64,000 nt of DNA, taken from NCBI GenBank assembly GCA_947471745.1, contig CANJKZ010000177.1:31995-95994 (forward strand), given 5' to 3'. Shown one piece after another: positions 10,326-22,459 of this stretch. The translations under genes were made by a program, and so were the position numbers. This DNA is from Closterium sp. Naga37s-1. Its lineage: Eukaryota > Streptophyta > Zygnematophyceae > Desmidiales > Closteriaceae. The notes beneath the pieces were generated by a model that saw nothing but the letters and a program-made list of their open reading frames with translations, had not been told where the DNA came from and searched no databases. Within the stretch, counting starts at the first letter, position 1, and each line of letters opens with the position of its first letter.

Positions 10326-11592
10326 CCCTATGAAAATCAACTCATTTGCCCAAGGTTTGCTATGGTTTTGGAGCATTGTTCTGCAGCAGTCTGGGTTATT
10401 CTGTGCAGAATTTCCTGCAATCAGGTTGCAAGTGAAATCACCCACTTCTACTTGGGCAAATGATCTGATTTTCATAGGGGATCCTCATCACACCTATTCC
10501 ATAATACCCTATGAAGATCAACTCATTTACCCAAGGTTTGCTATGGTTTTGGAGCATTGTTCTGCAGCAGTCTGGGTTATTCTGTGCAGAATTGCCTGCA
10601 ATCAGGTTGCAAGTGAAATCACCCACTTCTACTTGGGCAAATGATCGTATTTTCATAGGGGACCCTAATCACACCTATTCCAGACTACCCTATGAAAATC
10701 AACTCATTTGGCCAACGTTTGCTATGGTTTTGGAGCATTGTTCTGCTGCTGTCTGGGTTATTCTCTGCAGAATTGCCTGCAATCAGGTTGCAAGTGCAAT
10801 CACCCACTTCTACTTGGGCAAATGATCTGATTTTCATAGGGGATCCTAATCACACCTATTCCAGACTACCCTATGAAAATCAACTCATTTGCCCAAGGTT
10901 TGCTATGGTTTTGGAGCATTGTTCTGCTGCAGTCTGGGTTATTCTGTGCAGAATTGCCTGCAATCAGGTTGCAAGTGAAATCACCCACTTCTACTTGGGC
11001 AAATGATCGTATTTTCATAGGGGACCCTAATCACACCTATTCCAGACTACCCTATGAAAATCAACTCATTTGCCCAAGGTTTGCTATGGTTTTGGAGCAT
11101 TGTTCTGCAGCAGTCTGGGTTATTCTGTGCAGAATTGCCTGCAATCAGGTTGCAAGTGAAATCACCCACTTCTACTTGGGCAAATGATCTGATTTCCATA
11201 GGGGACGCTAATCACACCTATTCCAGACTACCCTATGAAAATCAACTCATTTGCCCAAGGTTTGCTATGGTTTTGGAGCATTGTTCTGCAGCAGTCTGGG
11301 TTATTCTGTGCAGAATTGCCTGCAATCAGGTTGCAAGTGAAATCACCCACTTCTACTTGGGCAAATGATCTGATTTTCATAGGGGACCCTAATCACACCT
11401 ATTCCAGACTACCCTATGAAAATCAACTCATTTGGCCAAGGTTTGCTATGGTTTTGGAGCATTGTTCTGCTGCTGTCTGGGTTATTCTGTGCAGAATTGC
11501 CTGCAATCAGGTTGCAAGTGCAATCACCCACTTCTACTTGGGCAAATGATCTGATTTCCATAGGGGACGCTAATCACACCTATTCCAGACTA
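10326..11592 (+). repeat. Transitional segment between 6-mers and trimers
   Basis: It starts with a marker and a GATCGTATTTT monomer, then a monomer with GGATCCTAATC (half-way between the GGATCC marker and the GACCCTAATC form). Next comes a GCTGCAGTC recombinant with a second GATCGTATTTT, and a run of GCAGCAG monomers. The last monomer combines GCTGCTG with CTGTGCAG, breaking the usual linkage of those columns. This looks like a recombination zone. Confidence 0.7.
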
Positions 11593-13222
11593 CCCTATGA
11601 AAATCAACTCATTTGCCCAAGGTTTGCTATGGTTTTGGAGCATTGTTCTGCTGCTGTCTGGGTTATTCTCTGCAGAATTGCCTGCAATCAGGTTGCAAGT
11701 GCAATCACCCACTTCTACTTGGGCAAATGATCTGATTTTCATAGGGGACCCTAATCACACCTATTCCAGACTACCCTATGAAAATCAACTCATTTGGCCA
11801 AGGTTTGCTATGGTTTTGGAGCATTGTTCTGCTGCTGTCTGGGATATTCTGTGCAGAATTGCCTGCAATCAGGTTGCAAGTGCAATCACCCACTTCTACT
11901 TGGGCAAATGATCTGATTTCCATAGGGGACGCTAATCACACCTATTCCAGACTACCCTATGAAAATCAACTCATTTGCCCAAGGTTTGCTATGGTTTTGG
12001 AGCATTGTTCTGCTGCTGTCTGGGTTATTCTCTGCAGAATTGCCTGCAATCAGGTTGCAAGTGCAATCACCCACTTCTACTTGGGCAAATGATCTGATTT
12101 CCATAGGGGACGCTAATCACACCTATTCCAGACTACCCTATGAAAATCAACTCATTTGCCCAAGGTTTGCTATGGTTTTGGAGCATTGTTCTGCTGCTGT
12201 CTGGGTTATTCTCTGCAGAATTGTCTGCAATCAGGTTGCAAGTGAAATCACCCACTTCTACTTGGGCAAATGATCGTATTTTCATAGGGGACCCTAATCA
12301 CACCTATTCCAGACTACCCTATGAAAATCAACTCATTTGGCCAAGGTTTGCTATGGTTTTGGAGCATTGTTCTGCTGCTGTCTGGGTTATTCTCTGCAGA
12401 ATTGCCTGCAATCAGGTTGCAAGTGCAATCACCCACTTCTACTTGGGCAAATGATCTGATTTCCATAGGGGACGCTAATCACACCTATTCCAGACTACCC
12501 TATGAAAATCAACTCATTTGCCCAAGGTTTGCTATGGTTTTGGAGCATTGTTCTGCTGCTGTCTGGGTTATTCTCTGCAGAATTGCCTGCAATCAGGTTG
12601 CAAGTGCAATCACCCACTTCTACTTGGGCAAATGATCTGATTTCCATAGGGGACGCTAATCACACCTATTCCAGACTACCCTATGAAAATCAACTCATTT
12701 GCCCAAGGTTTGCTATGGTTTTGGAGCATTGTTCTGCTGCTGTCTGGGTTATTCTCTGCAGAATTGTCCTGCAATCAGGTTGCAAGTGAAATCACCCACT
12801 TCTACTTGGGCAAATGATCGTATTTTCATAGGGGACCCTAATCACACCTATTCCAGACTACCCTATGAAAATCAACTCATTTGGCCAAGGTTTGCTATGG
12901 TTTTGGAGCATTGTTCTGCTGCTGTCTGGGTTATTCTCTGCAGAATTGCCTGCAATCAGGTTGCAAGTGCAATCACCCACTTCTACTTGGGCAAATGATC
13001 TGATTTCCATAGGGGACGCTAATCACACCTATTCCAGACTACCCTATGAAAATCAACTCATTTGCCCAAGGTTTGCTATGGTTTTGGAGCATTGTTCTGC
13101 TGCTGTCTGGGTTATTCTCTGCAGAATTGCCTGCAATCAGGTTGCAAGTGCAATCACCCACTTCTACTTGGGCAAATGATCTGATTTCCATAGGGGACGC
13201 TAATCACACCTATTCCAGACTA
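11593..13222 (+). repeat. Three copies of a 3-monomer higher-order repeat
   Basis: Units begin near 11593, 12136 and 12679. The second and third start with a TTGTCTGCA or TTGTCCTGCA monomer that has GATCGTATTTT; the first starts with a less typical TTGCCTGCA/GATCTGATTTT monomer. Each continues with a TTGGCC-arm GCTGCTG/GTGCAATC monomer and then a TTGCCC-arm GCTGCTG/GTGCAATC monomer, both with GACGCTAATC. The period is about 543 bp. No GGATCC marker occurs here, which explains most of the 18-monomer gap between markers at 10326 and 13585. A private GGGATATTC change lies at 11842. Confidence 0.8.
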
Positions 13223-13584
13223 CCCTATGAAAATCAACTCATTTGCCCAAGGTTTGCTATGGTTTTGGAGCATTGTTCTGCTGCTGTCTGGGTTATTCTC
13301 TGCAGAATTGTCTGCAATCAGGTTGCAAGTGAAATCACCCACTTCTACTTGGGCAAATGATCGTATTTTCATAGGGGACCCTAATCACACCTATTCCATA
13401 ATACCCTATGAAGATCAACTCATTTGCCCAAGGTTTACTATGGTTTTGGAGCATTGTTCTGCAGCAGTCTGGGTTATTCTGTGCAGAATTGCCTGCAATC
13501 AGGTTGCAAGTAAAATCACCCACTTCTACTTGGGCAAATGATCTGATTTTCATAGGGGACCCTACTCACCCCTATTAAAGACTA
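13223..13584 (+). repeat. Two-monomer junction between trimer and 8-mer blocks
   Basis: The first monomer starts like the trimer's first unit but ends with CCATAATACCCTATGAAG and lacks GGATCC, so it joins the trimer type to the marker type's end. The second has a private TTTACTATGG and the CTACTCACCCCTATTAAAG spacer. A similar hybrid recurs near 14672. Confidence 0.7.
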
Positions 13585-15033
13585 CCCTATGAAAATCAAC
13601 TCATTTGCCCAAGGTTTGCTATGGTTTTGGAGCATTGTTCTGCTGCTGTCTGGGTTATTCTCTGCAGAATTGCCTGCAATCAGGTTGCAAGTGAAATCAC
13701 CCACTTCTACTTGGGCAAATGATCTGATTTTCATAGGGGATCCTCATCACACCTATTCCATAATACCCTATGAAGATCAACTCATTTACCCAAGGTTTGC
13801 TATGGTTTTGGAGCATTGTTCTGCAGCAGTCTGGGTTATTCTGTGCAGAATTGCCTGCAATCAGGTTGCAAGTGAAATCACCCACTTCTACTTGGGCAAA
13901 TGATCGTATTTTCATAGGGGACCCTAATCACACCTATTCCAGACTACCCTATGAAAATCAACTCATTTGGCCAACGGTTTGCTATGGTTTTGGAGCATTG
14001 TTCTGCTGCTGTCTGGGTTATTCTCTGCAGAATTGCCTGCAATCAGGTTGCAAGTGCAATCACCCACTTCTACTTGGGCAAATAATCTGATTTCCATAGG
14101 GGACGCTAATCACACCTATTCCAGACTACCCTATGAAAATCAACTCATTTGCCCAAGGTTTGCTATGGTTTTGGAGCATTGTTCTGCTGCTGTCTGGGTT
14201 ATTCTCTGCAGAATTGTCTACAATCAGGTTGCAAGTGAAATCACCCACTTCTACTTGGGCAAATGATCTGATTTTCATAGGGGACGCTAGTCACACCTAT
14301 TCCAGACTACCCTATGAAAATCAACTCATTTGCCCAAGGTTTGCTATGGTTTTGGAGCATTGTTCTGCTGCTGTCTGGGTTATTCTCTGCAGAATTGTCT
14401 GCAATCAGGTTGCAAGTGCAATCACCCACTTCTACTTGGGCAAATGATCTGATTTCCATAGGGGACGCTAGTCACACCTATTCCAGACTACCCTATGAAA
14501 ATCAACTCATTTGCCCAAGGTTTGCTATGGTTTTGGAGCATTGTTCTGCAGCAGTCTGGGTTATTCTGTGCAGAATTGCCTGCAATCAGGTTGCAAGTGA
14601 AATCACCCACTTCTACTTGGGCAAATGATCTGATTTTCATAGGGGACCCTAATCACACCTATTCCAGACTACCCTATGAAAATCAACTCATTTGCCCAAG
14701 GTTTGCTATGGTTTTGGAGCATTGTTCTGCTGCTGTCTGGGTTATTCTCTGCAGAATTGTCTGCAATCAGGTTGCAAGTGAAATCACCCACTTCTACTTG
14801 GGCAAATGATCGTATTTTCATAGGGGACCCTAATCACACCTATTCCATAATACCCTATGAAGATCAACTCATTTGCCCAAGGTTTGCTATGGTTTTGGAG
14901 CATTGTTCTGCAGCAGTCTGGGTTATTCTGTGCAGAATTGCCTGCAATCAGGTTGCAAGTAAAATCACCCACTTCTACTTGGGCAAATGATCTGATTTTC
15001 ATAGGGGACCCTACTCACCCCTATTCAAGACTA
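13585..15033 (+). repeat. 8-monomer higher-order repeat, copy 1
   Basis: Marker; TTACCC/GATCGTATTTT; AATAATCTG with GACGCTAATC; TTGTCTACA with GACGCTAGTC; TTGTCTGCA with GTGCAATC and GACGCTAGTC; GCAGCAG with GACCCTAATC; TTGTCTGCA with GATCGTATTTT and CCATAATA; GTAAAATC with CTACTCACCCC. The length is 1449 bp because of one union-type insertion at 13972-13977 (CAACGG). Confidence 0.82.
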
Positions 15034-16481
15034 CCCTATGAAAATCAACTCATTTGCCCAAGGTTTGCTATGGTTTTGGAGCATTGTTCTGCTGCTGTCT
15101 GGGTTATTCTCTGCAGAATTGCCTGCAATCAGGTTGCAAGTGAAATCACCCACTTCTACTTGGGCAAATGATCTGATTTTCATAGGGGATCCTCATCACA
15201 CCTATTCCATAAAACCTTATGAAGATCAACTCATTTACCCAAGGTTTGCTATGGTTTTGGAGCATTGTTCTGCAGCAGTCTGGGTTATTCTGTGCAGAAT
15301 TGCCTGCAATCAGGTTGCAAGTGAAATCACCCACTTCTACTTGGGCAAATGATCGTATTTTCATAGGGGACCCTAATCACACCTATTCCAGACTACCCTA
15401 TGAAAATCAACTCATTTGGCCAACGTTTGCTATGGTTTTGGAGCATTGTTCTGCTGCTGTCTGGGTTATTCTCTGCAGAATTGCCTGCAATCAGGTTGCA
15501 AGTGCAATCACCCACTTCTACTTGGGCAAATAATCTGATTTCCATAGGGGACGCTAATCACACCTATTCCAGACTACCCTATGAAAATCAACTCATTTGC
15601 CCAAGGTTTGCTATGGTTTTGGAGCATTGTTCTGCTGCTGTCTGGGTTATTCTCTGCAGAATTGTCTACAATCAGGTTGCAAGTGAAATCACCCACTTCT
15701 ACTTGGGCAAATAATCTGATTTTCATAGGGGACGCTAGTCACACCTATTCCAGACTACCCTATGAAAATCAACTCATTTGCCCAAGGTTTGCTATGGTTT
15801 TGGAGCATTGTTCTGCTGCTGTCTGGGTTATTCTCTGCAGAATTGTCTACAATCAGGTTGCAAGTGCAATCACCCACTTCTACTTGGGCAAATGATCTGA
15901 TTTCCATAGGGGACGCTAGTCACACCTATTCCAGACTACCCTATGAAAATCAACTCATTTGCCCAAGGTTTGCTATGGTTTTGGAGCATTGTTCTGCAGC
16001 AGTCTGGGTTATTCTGTGCAGAATTGCCTGCAATCAGGTTGCAAGTGAAATCACCCACTTCTACTTGGGCAAATGATCTGATTTTCATAGGGGACCCTAA
16101 TCACACCTATTCCAGACTACCCTATGAAAATCAACTCATTTGCCCAAGGTTTGCTATGGTTTTGGAGCATTGTTCTGCAGCAGTCTGGGTTATTCTGTGC
16201 AGAATTGCCTGCAATCAGGTTGCAAGTAAAATCACCCACTTCTACTTGGGCAAATGATCTGATTTCCATAGGGGACGCTAATCACACCTATTCCAGACTA
16301 CCCTATGAAAATCAACTCATTTGCCCAAGGTTTGCTATGGTTTTGGAGCATTGTTCTGCAGCAGTCTGGGTTATTCTGTGCAGAATTGCCTGCAATCAGG
16401 TTGCAAGTAAAATCACCCACTTCTACTTGGGCAAATGATCTGATTTTCATAGGGGACCCTACTCACCCCTATTAAAGACTA
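15034..16481 (+). repeat. 8-monomer higher-order repeat, copy 2
   Basis: The type order is that of the previous block except that monomer 7 is a GCAGCAG/GTAAAATC/GACGCTAATC unit rather than the GATCGTATTTT hybrid. The length is 1448 bp, exactly eight monomers. A private pair of changes (CCATAAAACCTTATG) sits at the end of the marker monomer near 15208-15221. Confidence 0.85.
16064..16148 (+). repeat. Best-case short-loop inverted repeat across a monomer junction
   Basis: The right arm at 16064-16092 and the next monomer's left arm at 16120-16148 are inverted copies (27 of 29 matches) separated by 27 bases. On a single strand this would give a long stem with a 27-nt loop; in duplex DNA it is a candidate cruciform. 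The same geometry repeats every 181 bp through the array with small changes in pairing. The loop here also contains part of a TAGGG-GA-CCCTA mini-dyad that straddles the arm edge. Pairing is seen in sequence; folding in the cell is inference. Confidence 0.85.
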
Positions 16482-17932
16482 CCCTATGAAAATCAACTCA
16501 TTTGCCCAAGGTTTGCTATGGTTTTGGAGCATTGTTCTGCTGCTGTCTGGGTTATTCTCTGCAGAATTGCCTGCAATCAGGTTGCAAGTGAAATCACCCA
16601 CTTCTACTTGGGCAAATGATCTGATTTTCATAGGGGATCCTCATCACACCTATTCCATAATACCCTTATGAAGATCAACTCATTTACCCAAGGTTTGCTA
16701 TGGTTTTGGAGCATTGTTCTGCAGCAGTCTGGGTTATTCTGTGCAGAATTGCCTGCAATCAGGTTGCAAGTGAAATCACCCACTTCTACTTGGGCAAATG
16801 ATCGTATTTTCATAGGGGACCCTAATCACACCTATTCCAGACTACCCTATGAAAATCAACTCATTTGGCCAACGTTTGCTATGGTTTTGGAGCATTGTTC
16901 TGCTGCTGTCTGGGTTATTCTCTGCAGAATTGCCTGCAATCAGGTTGCAAGTGAAATCACCCACTTCTACTTGGGCAAATAATCTGATTTCCATAGGGGA
17001 CGCTAATCACACCTATTCCAGACTACCCTATGAAAATCAACTCATTTGCCCAAGGTTTGCTATGGTTTTGGAGCATTGTTCTGCTGCTGTCTGGGTTATT
17101 CTCTGCAGAATTGTCCTACAATCAGGTTGCAAGTGAAATCACCCACTTCTACTTGGGCAAATGAATCTGATTTTCATAGGGGACGCTAGTCACACCTATT
17201 CCAGACTACCCTATGAAAATCAACTCATTTGCCCAAGGTTTGCTATGGTTTTGGAGCATTGTTCTGCTGCTGTCTGGGTTATTCTCTGCAGAATTGTCTA
17301 CAATCAGGTTGCAAGTGCAATCACCCACTTCTACTTGGGCAAATGATCTGATTTCCATAGGGGACGCTAGTCACACCTATTCCAGACTACCCTATGAAAA
17401 TCAACTCATTTGCCCAAGGTTTGCTATGGTTTTGGAGCATTGTTCTGCAGCAGTCTGGGTTATTCTGTGCAGAATTGCCTGCAATCAGGTTGCAAGTGAA
17501 ATCACCCACTTCTACTTGGGCAAATGATCTGATTTTCATAGGGGACCCTAATCACACCTATTCCAGACTACCCTATGAAAATCAACTCATTTGCCCAAGG
17601 TTTGCTATGGTTTTGGAGCATTGTTCTGCAGCAGTCTGGGTTATTCTGTGCAGAATTGCCTGCAATCAGGTTGCAAGTAAAATCACCCACTTCTACTTGG
17701 GCAAATGATCTGATTTCCATAGGGGACGCTAATCACACCTATTCCAGACTACCCTATGAAAATCAACTCATTTGCCCAAGGTTTGCTATGGTTTTGGAGC
17801 ATTGTTCTGCAGCAGTCTGGGTTATTCTGTGCAGAATTGCCTGCAATCAGGTTGCAAGTAAAATCACCCACTTCTACTTGGGCAAATGATCTGATTTTCA
17901 TAGGGGACCCTACTCACCCCTATTAAAGACTA
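16482..17932 (+). repeat. 8-monomer higher-order repeat, copy 3
   Basis: It has the same order as copy 2 and follows it directly. Three 1-bp insertions lengthen it: near 16661 (TACCCTTATG, combining CCCTAT with the CCTTAT of copy 2), near 17112 (TTGTCCTACA) and at 17161-17167 (ATGAATC, combining AATGATC and AATAATC). The insertions therefore mirror allele differences between copies 2 and 3. Confidence 0.85.
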
Positions 17933-20285
17933 CCCTATGAAAATCAACTCATTTGGCCAAGGTTTGCTATGGTTTTGGAGCATTGTTCTGCAGCTGTCTG
18001 GGTTATTCTCTGCAGAATTGCCTGCAATCAGGTTGCAAGTGCAATCACCCATTTCTACTTGGGCAAATAATCTGATTTCCATAGGGGACCCTAATCACAC
18101 CTATTCCAGACTACCCTATGAAAATCAACTCATTTGGCCAAGGTTTGCTATGGTTTTGGAGCATTGTTCTGCAGCAGTCTGGGTTATTCTGTGCAGAATT
18201 GCCTGCAATCAGGTTGCAAGTGCAATCACCCACTTCTACTTGGGCAAATGATCTGATTTCCATAGGGGACGCTAATCACACCTATTCCAGACTACCCTAT
18301 GAAAATCAACTCATTTGCCCAAGGTTTGCTATGGTTTTGGAGCATTGTTCTGCTGCTGTCTGGGTTATTCTCTGCAGAATTTTCTGCAATCAGGTTGCAA
18401 GTGAAATCACCCACTTCTACTTGGGCAAATGATCGTATTTTCATAGGGGACCCTAATCACACCTATTCCAGACTACCCTATGAAAATCAACTCATTTGCC
18501 CAAGGTTTGCTATGGTTTTGGAGCATTGTTCTGCAGCAGTCTGGGTTATTCTGTGCAGAATTGCCTGCAATCAGGTTGCAAGTGAAATCACCCACTTCTA
18601 CTTGGGCAAATGATCTGATTTTCATAGGGGACCCTACTCACACCTATTACAGACTACCCTATGAAAATCAACTCATTTGCCCAAGGTTTGCTATGGTTTT
18701 GGAGCATTGTTCTGCTGCTGTCTGGGTTATTCTCTGCAGAATTGCCTGCAATCAGGTTGCAAGTGAAATCACCCACTTCTACTTGGGCAAATGATCTGAT
18801 TTTCATAGGGGATCCTCATCACACCTATTCCATAATACCCTATGAAGATCAACTCATTTACCCAAGGTTTGCTATGGTTTTGGAGCATTGTTCTGCAGCA
18901 GTCTGGGTTATTCTGTGCAGAATTGCCTGCAATCAGGTTGCAAGTGAAATCACCCATTTCTACTTGGGCAAATGATCGTATTTTCATAGGGGACCCTAAT
19001 CACACCTATTCCAGACTACCCTATGAAAATCAACTCATTTGGCCAACGTTTGCTATGGTTTTGGAGCATTGTTCTGCTGCTGTCTGGGTTATTCTCTGCA
19101 GAATTGCCTGCAATCAGGTTGCAAGTGCAATCACCCACTTCTACTTGGGCAAATAATCTGATTTCCATAGGGGACGCTAATCACACCTATTCCAGACTAC
19201 CCTATGAAAATCAACTCATTTGCCCAAGGTTTGCTATGGTTTTGGAGCATTGTTCTGCTGCTGTCTGGGTTATTCTCTGCAGAATTGTCTACAATCAGGT
19301 TGCAAGTGAAATCACCCACTTCTACTTGGGCAAATGATCTGATTTTCATAGGGGACGCTAGTCACACCTATTCCAGACTACCCTATGAAAATCAACTCAT
19401 TTGCCCAAGGTTTGCTATGGTTTTGGAGCATTGTTCTGCTGCTGTCTGGGTTATTCTCTGCAGAATTGTCTACAATCAGGTTGCAAGTGAAATCACCCAC
19501 TTCTACTTGGGCAAATGATCTGATTTCCATAGGGGACGCTAGTCACACCTATTCCAGACTACCCTATGAAAATCAACTCATTTGCCCAAGGTTTGCTATG
19601 GTTTTGGAGCATTGTTCTGCAGCAGTCTGGGTTATTCTGTGCAGAATTGCCTGCAATCAGGTTGCAAGTAAAATCACCCACTTCTACTTGGGCAAATGAT
19701 CTGATTTTCATAGGGGACCCTACTCACACCTATTCAAGACTACCCTATGAAAATCAACTCATTTGGCCAAGGTTTGCTATGGTTTTGGAGCATTGTTCTG
19801 CTGCTGTCTGGGTTATTCTCTGCAGAATTGCCTGCAATCAGGTTGCAAGTGCAATCACCCATTTCTACTTGGGCAAATGATCTGATTTCCATAGGGGACC
19901 CTAATCACACCTATTCCAGACTACCCTATGAAAATCAACTCATTTGCCCAAGGTTTGCTATGGTTTTGGAGCATTGTTCTGCAGCAGTCTGGGTTATTCT
20001 GTGCAGAATTGCCTGCAATCAGGTTGCAAGTGAAATCACCCACTTCTACTTGGGCAAATGATCTGATTTTCATAGGGGACCCTAATCACACCTATTCCAG
20101 ACTACCCTATGAAAATCAACTCATTTGGCCAAGGTTTGCTATGGTTTTGGAGCATTGTTCTGCTGCTGTCTGGGTTATTCTCTGCAGAATTGCCTGCAAT
20201 CAGGTTGCAAGTGCAATCACCCACTTCTACTTGGGCAAATGATCTGATTTCCATAGGGGACGCTAATCACACCTATTCCAGACTA
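17933..20285 (+). repeat. Mixed segment with one 9-monomer cassette
   Basis: Four monomers (17933-18656) include a GCAGCTG/CCCATTTCTAC unit and a TTTTCTGCA unit, a private allele combining TTTCCTGCA and TTGTCTGCA. A 9-monomer cassette then begins with the marker at 18657 and closely resembles the 7609-9238 block, including two successive GACGCTAGTC monomers. Confidence 0.75.
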
Positions 20286-22459
20286 CCCTATGAAAATCAA
20301 CTCATTTGCCCAAGGTTTGCTATGGTTTTGGAGCATTGTTCTGCAGCAGTCTGGGTTATTCTGTGCAGAATTGCCTGCAATCAGGTTGCAAGTGAAATCA
20401 CCCACTTCTACTTGGGCAAATGATCTGATTTTCATAGGGGATCCTCATCACACCTATTCCATAATACCCTATGAAGATCAACTCATTTGCCCAAGGTTTG
20501 CTATGGTTTTGGAGCATTGTTCTGCAGCAGTCTGGGTTATTCTGTGCAGAATTGCCTGCAATCAGGTTGCAAGTGAAATCACCCACTTCTACTTGGGCAA
20601 ATGATCGTATTTTCATAGGGGACCCTAATCACACCTATTCCAGACTACCCTATGAAAATCAACTCATTTGCCCAAGGTTTGCTATGGTTTTGGAGCATTG
20701 TTCTGCAGCAGTCTGGGTTATTCTGTGCAGAATTGCCTGCAATCAGGTTGCAAGTAAAATCACCCACTTCTACTTGGGCAAATGATCTGATTTCCATAGG
20801 GAGACGCTAATCACACCTATTCCAGACTACCCTATGAAAATCAACTCATTTGCCCAAGGTTTGCTATGGTTTTGGAGCATTGTTCTGCAGCAGTCTGGGT
20901 TATTCTGTGCAGAATTGCCTGCAATCAGGTTGCAAGTAAAATCACCCACTTCTACTTGGGCAAATGATCTGATTTTCATAGGGGACCCTACTCACCCCTA
21001 TTCAAGACTACCCTATGAAAATCAACTCATTTGGCCAAGGTTTGCTATGGTTTTGGAGCATTGTTCTGCAGCTGTCTGGGTTATTCTCTGCAGAATTGCC
21101 TGCAATCAGGTTGCAAGTGCAATCACCCATTTCTACTTGGGCAAATAATCTGATTTCCATAGGGGACCCTAATCACACCTATTCCAGACTACCCTATGAA
21201 AATCAACTCATTTGGCCAAGGTTTGCTATGGTTTTGGAGCATTGTTCTGCTGCTGTCTGGGTTATTCTCTGCAGAATTGCCTGCAATCAGGTTGCAAGTG
21301 CAATCACCCACTTCTACTTGGGCAAATGATCTGATTTCCATAGGGGACGCTAATCACACCTATTCCAGACTACCCTATGAAAATCAACTCATTTGCCCAA
21401 GGTTTGCTATGGTTTTGGAGCATTGTTCTGCAGCAGTCTGGGTTATTCTGTGCAGAATTTCCTGCAATCAGGTTGCAAGTGAAATCACCCACTTCTACTT
21501 GGGCAAATGATCTGATTTTCATAGGGGATCCTCATCACACCTATTCCATAATACCCTATGAAGATCAACTCATTTACCCAAGGTTTGCTATGGTTTTGGA
21601 GCATTGTTCTGCAGCAGTCTGGGTTATTCTGTGCAGAATTGCCTGCAATCAGGTTGCAAGTGAAATCACCCACTTCTACTTGGGCAAATGATCGTATTTT
21701 CATAGGGGACCCTAATCACACCTATTCCAGACTACCCTATGAAAATCAACTCATTTGCCCAAGGTTTGCTATGGTTTTGGAGCATTGTTCTGCAGCAGTC
21801 TGGGTTATTCTGTGCAGAATTGCCTGCAATCAGGTTGCAAGTGAAATCACCCACTTCTACTTGGGCAAATGATCTGATTTCCATAGGGGACGCTAATCAC
21901 ACCTATTCCAGACTACCCTATGAAAATCAACTCATTTGCCCAAGGTTTGCTATGGTTTTGGAGCATTGTTCTGCAGCAGTCTGGGTTATTCTGTGCAGAA
22001 TTGCCTGCAATCAGGTTGCAAGTGAAATCACCCACTTCTACTTGGGCAAATGATCTGATTTTCATAGGGGACCCTACTCACACCTATTCAAGACTACCCT
22101 ATGAAAATCAACTCATTTGGCCAAGGTTTGCTATGGTTTTGGAGCATTGTTCTGCAGCTGTCTGGGTTATTCTCTGCAGAATTGCCTGCAATCAGGTTGC
22201 AAGTGCAATCACCCACTTCTACTTGGGCAAATGAATCTGATTTCCATAGGGGACCCTAATCACACCTATTCCAGACTACCCTATGAAAATCAACTCATTT
22301 GGCCAAGGTTTGCTATGGTTTTGGAGCATTGTTCTGCAGCAGTCTGGGTTATTCTGTGCAGAATTGCCTGCAATCAGGTTGCAAGTGCAATCACCCACTT
22401 CTACTTGGGCAAATGATCTGATTTCCATAGGGGACGCTAATCACACCTATTCCAGACTA
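20286..22459 (+). repeat. Two tandem 6-monomer higher-order repeats
   Basis: Cassettes start at 20286 and 21373 and have the order of the 9239-10325 6-mer. Each is 1087 bp because of one inserted base: near 20802 (AGGGAGACG, not obviously a union of known alleles) and at 22231-22237 (ATGAATC, a union of AATGATC and AATAATC). Confidence 0.8.
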
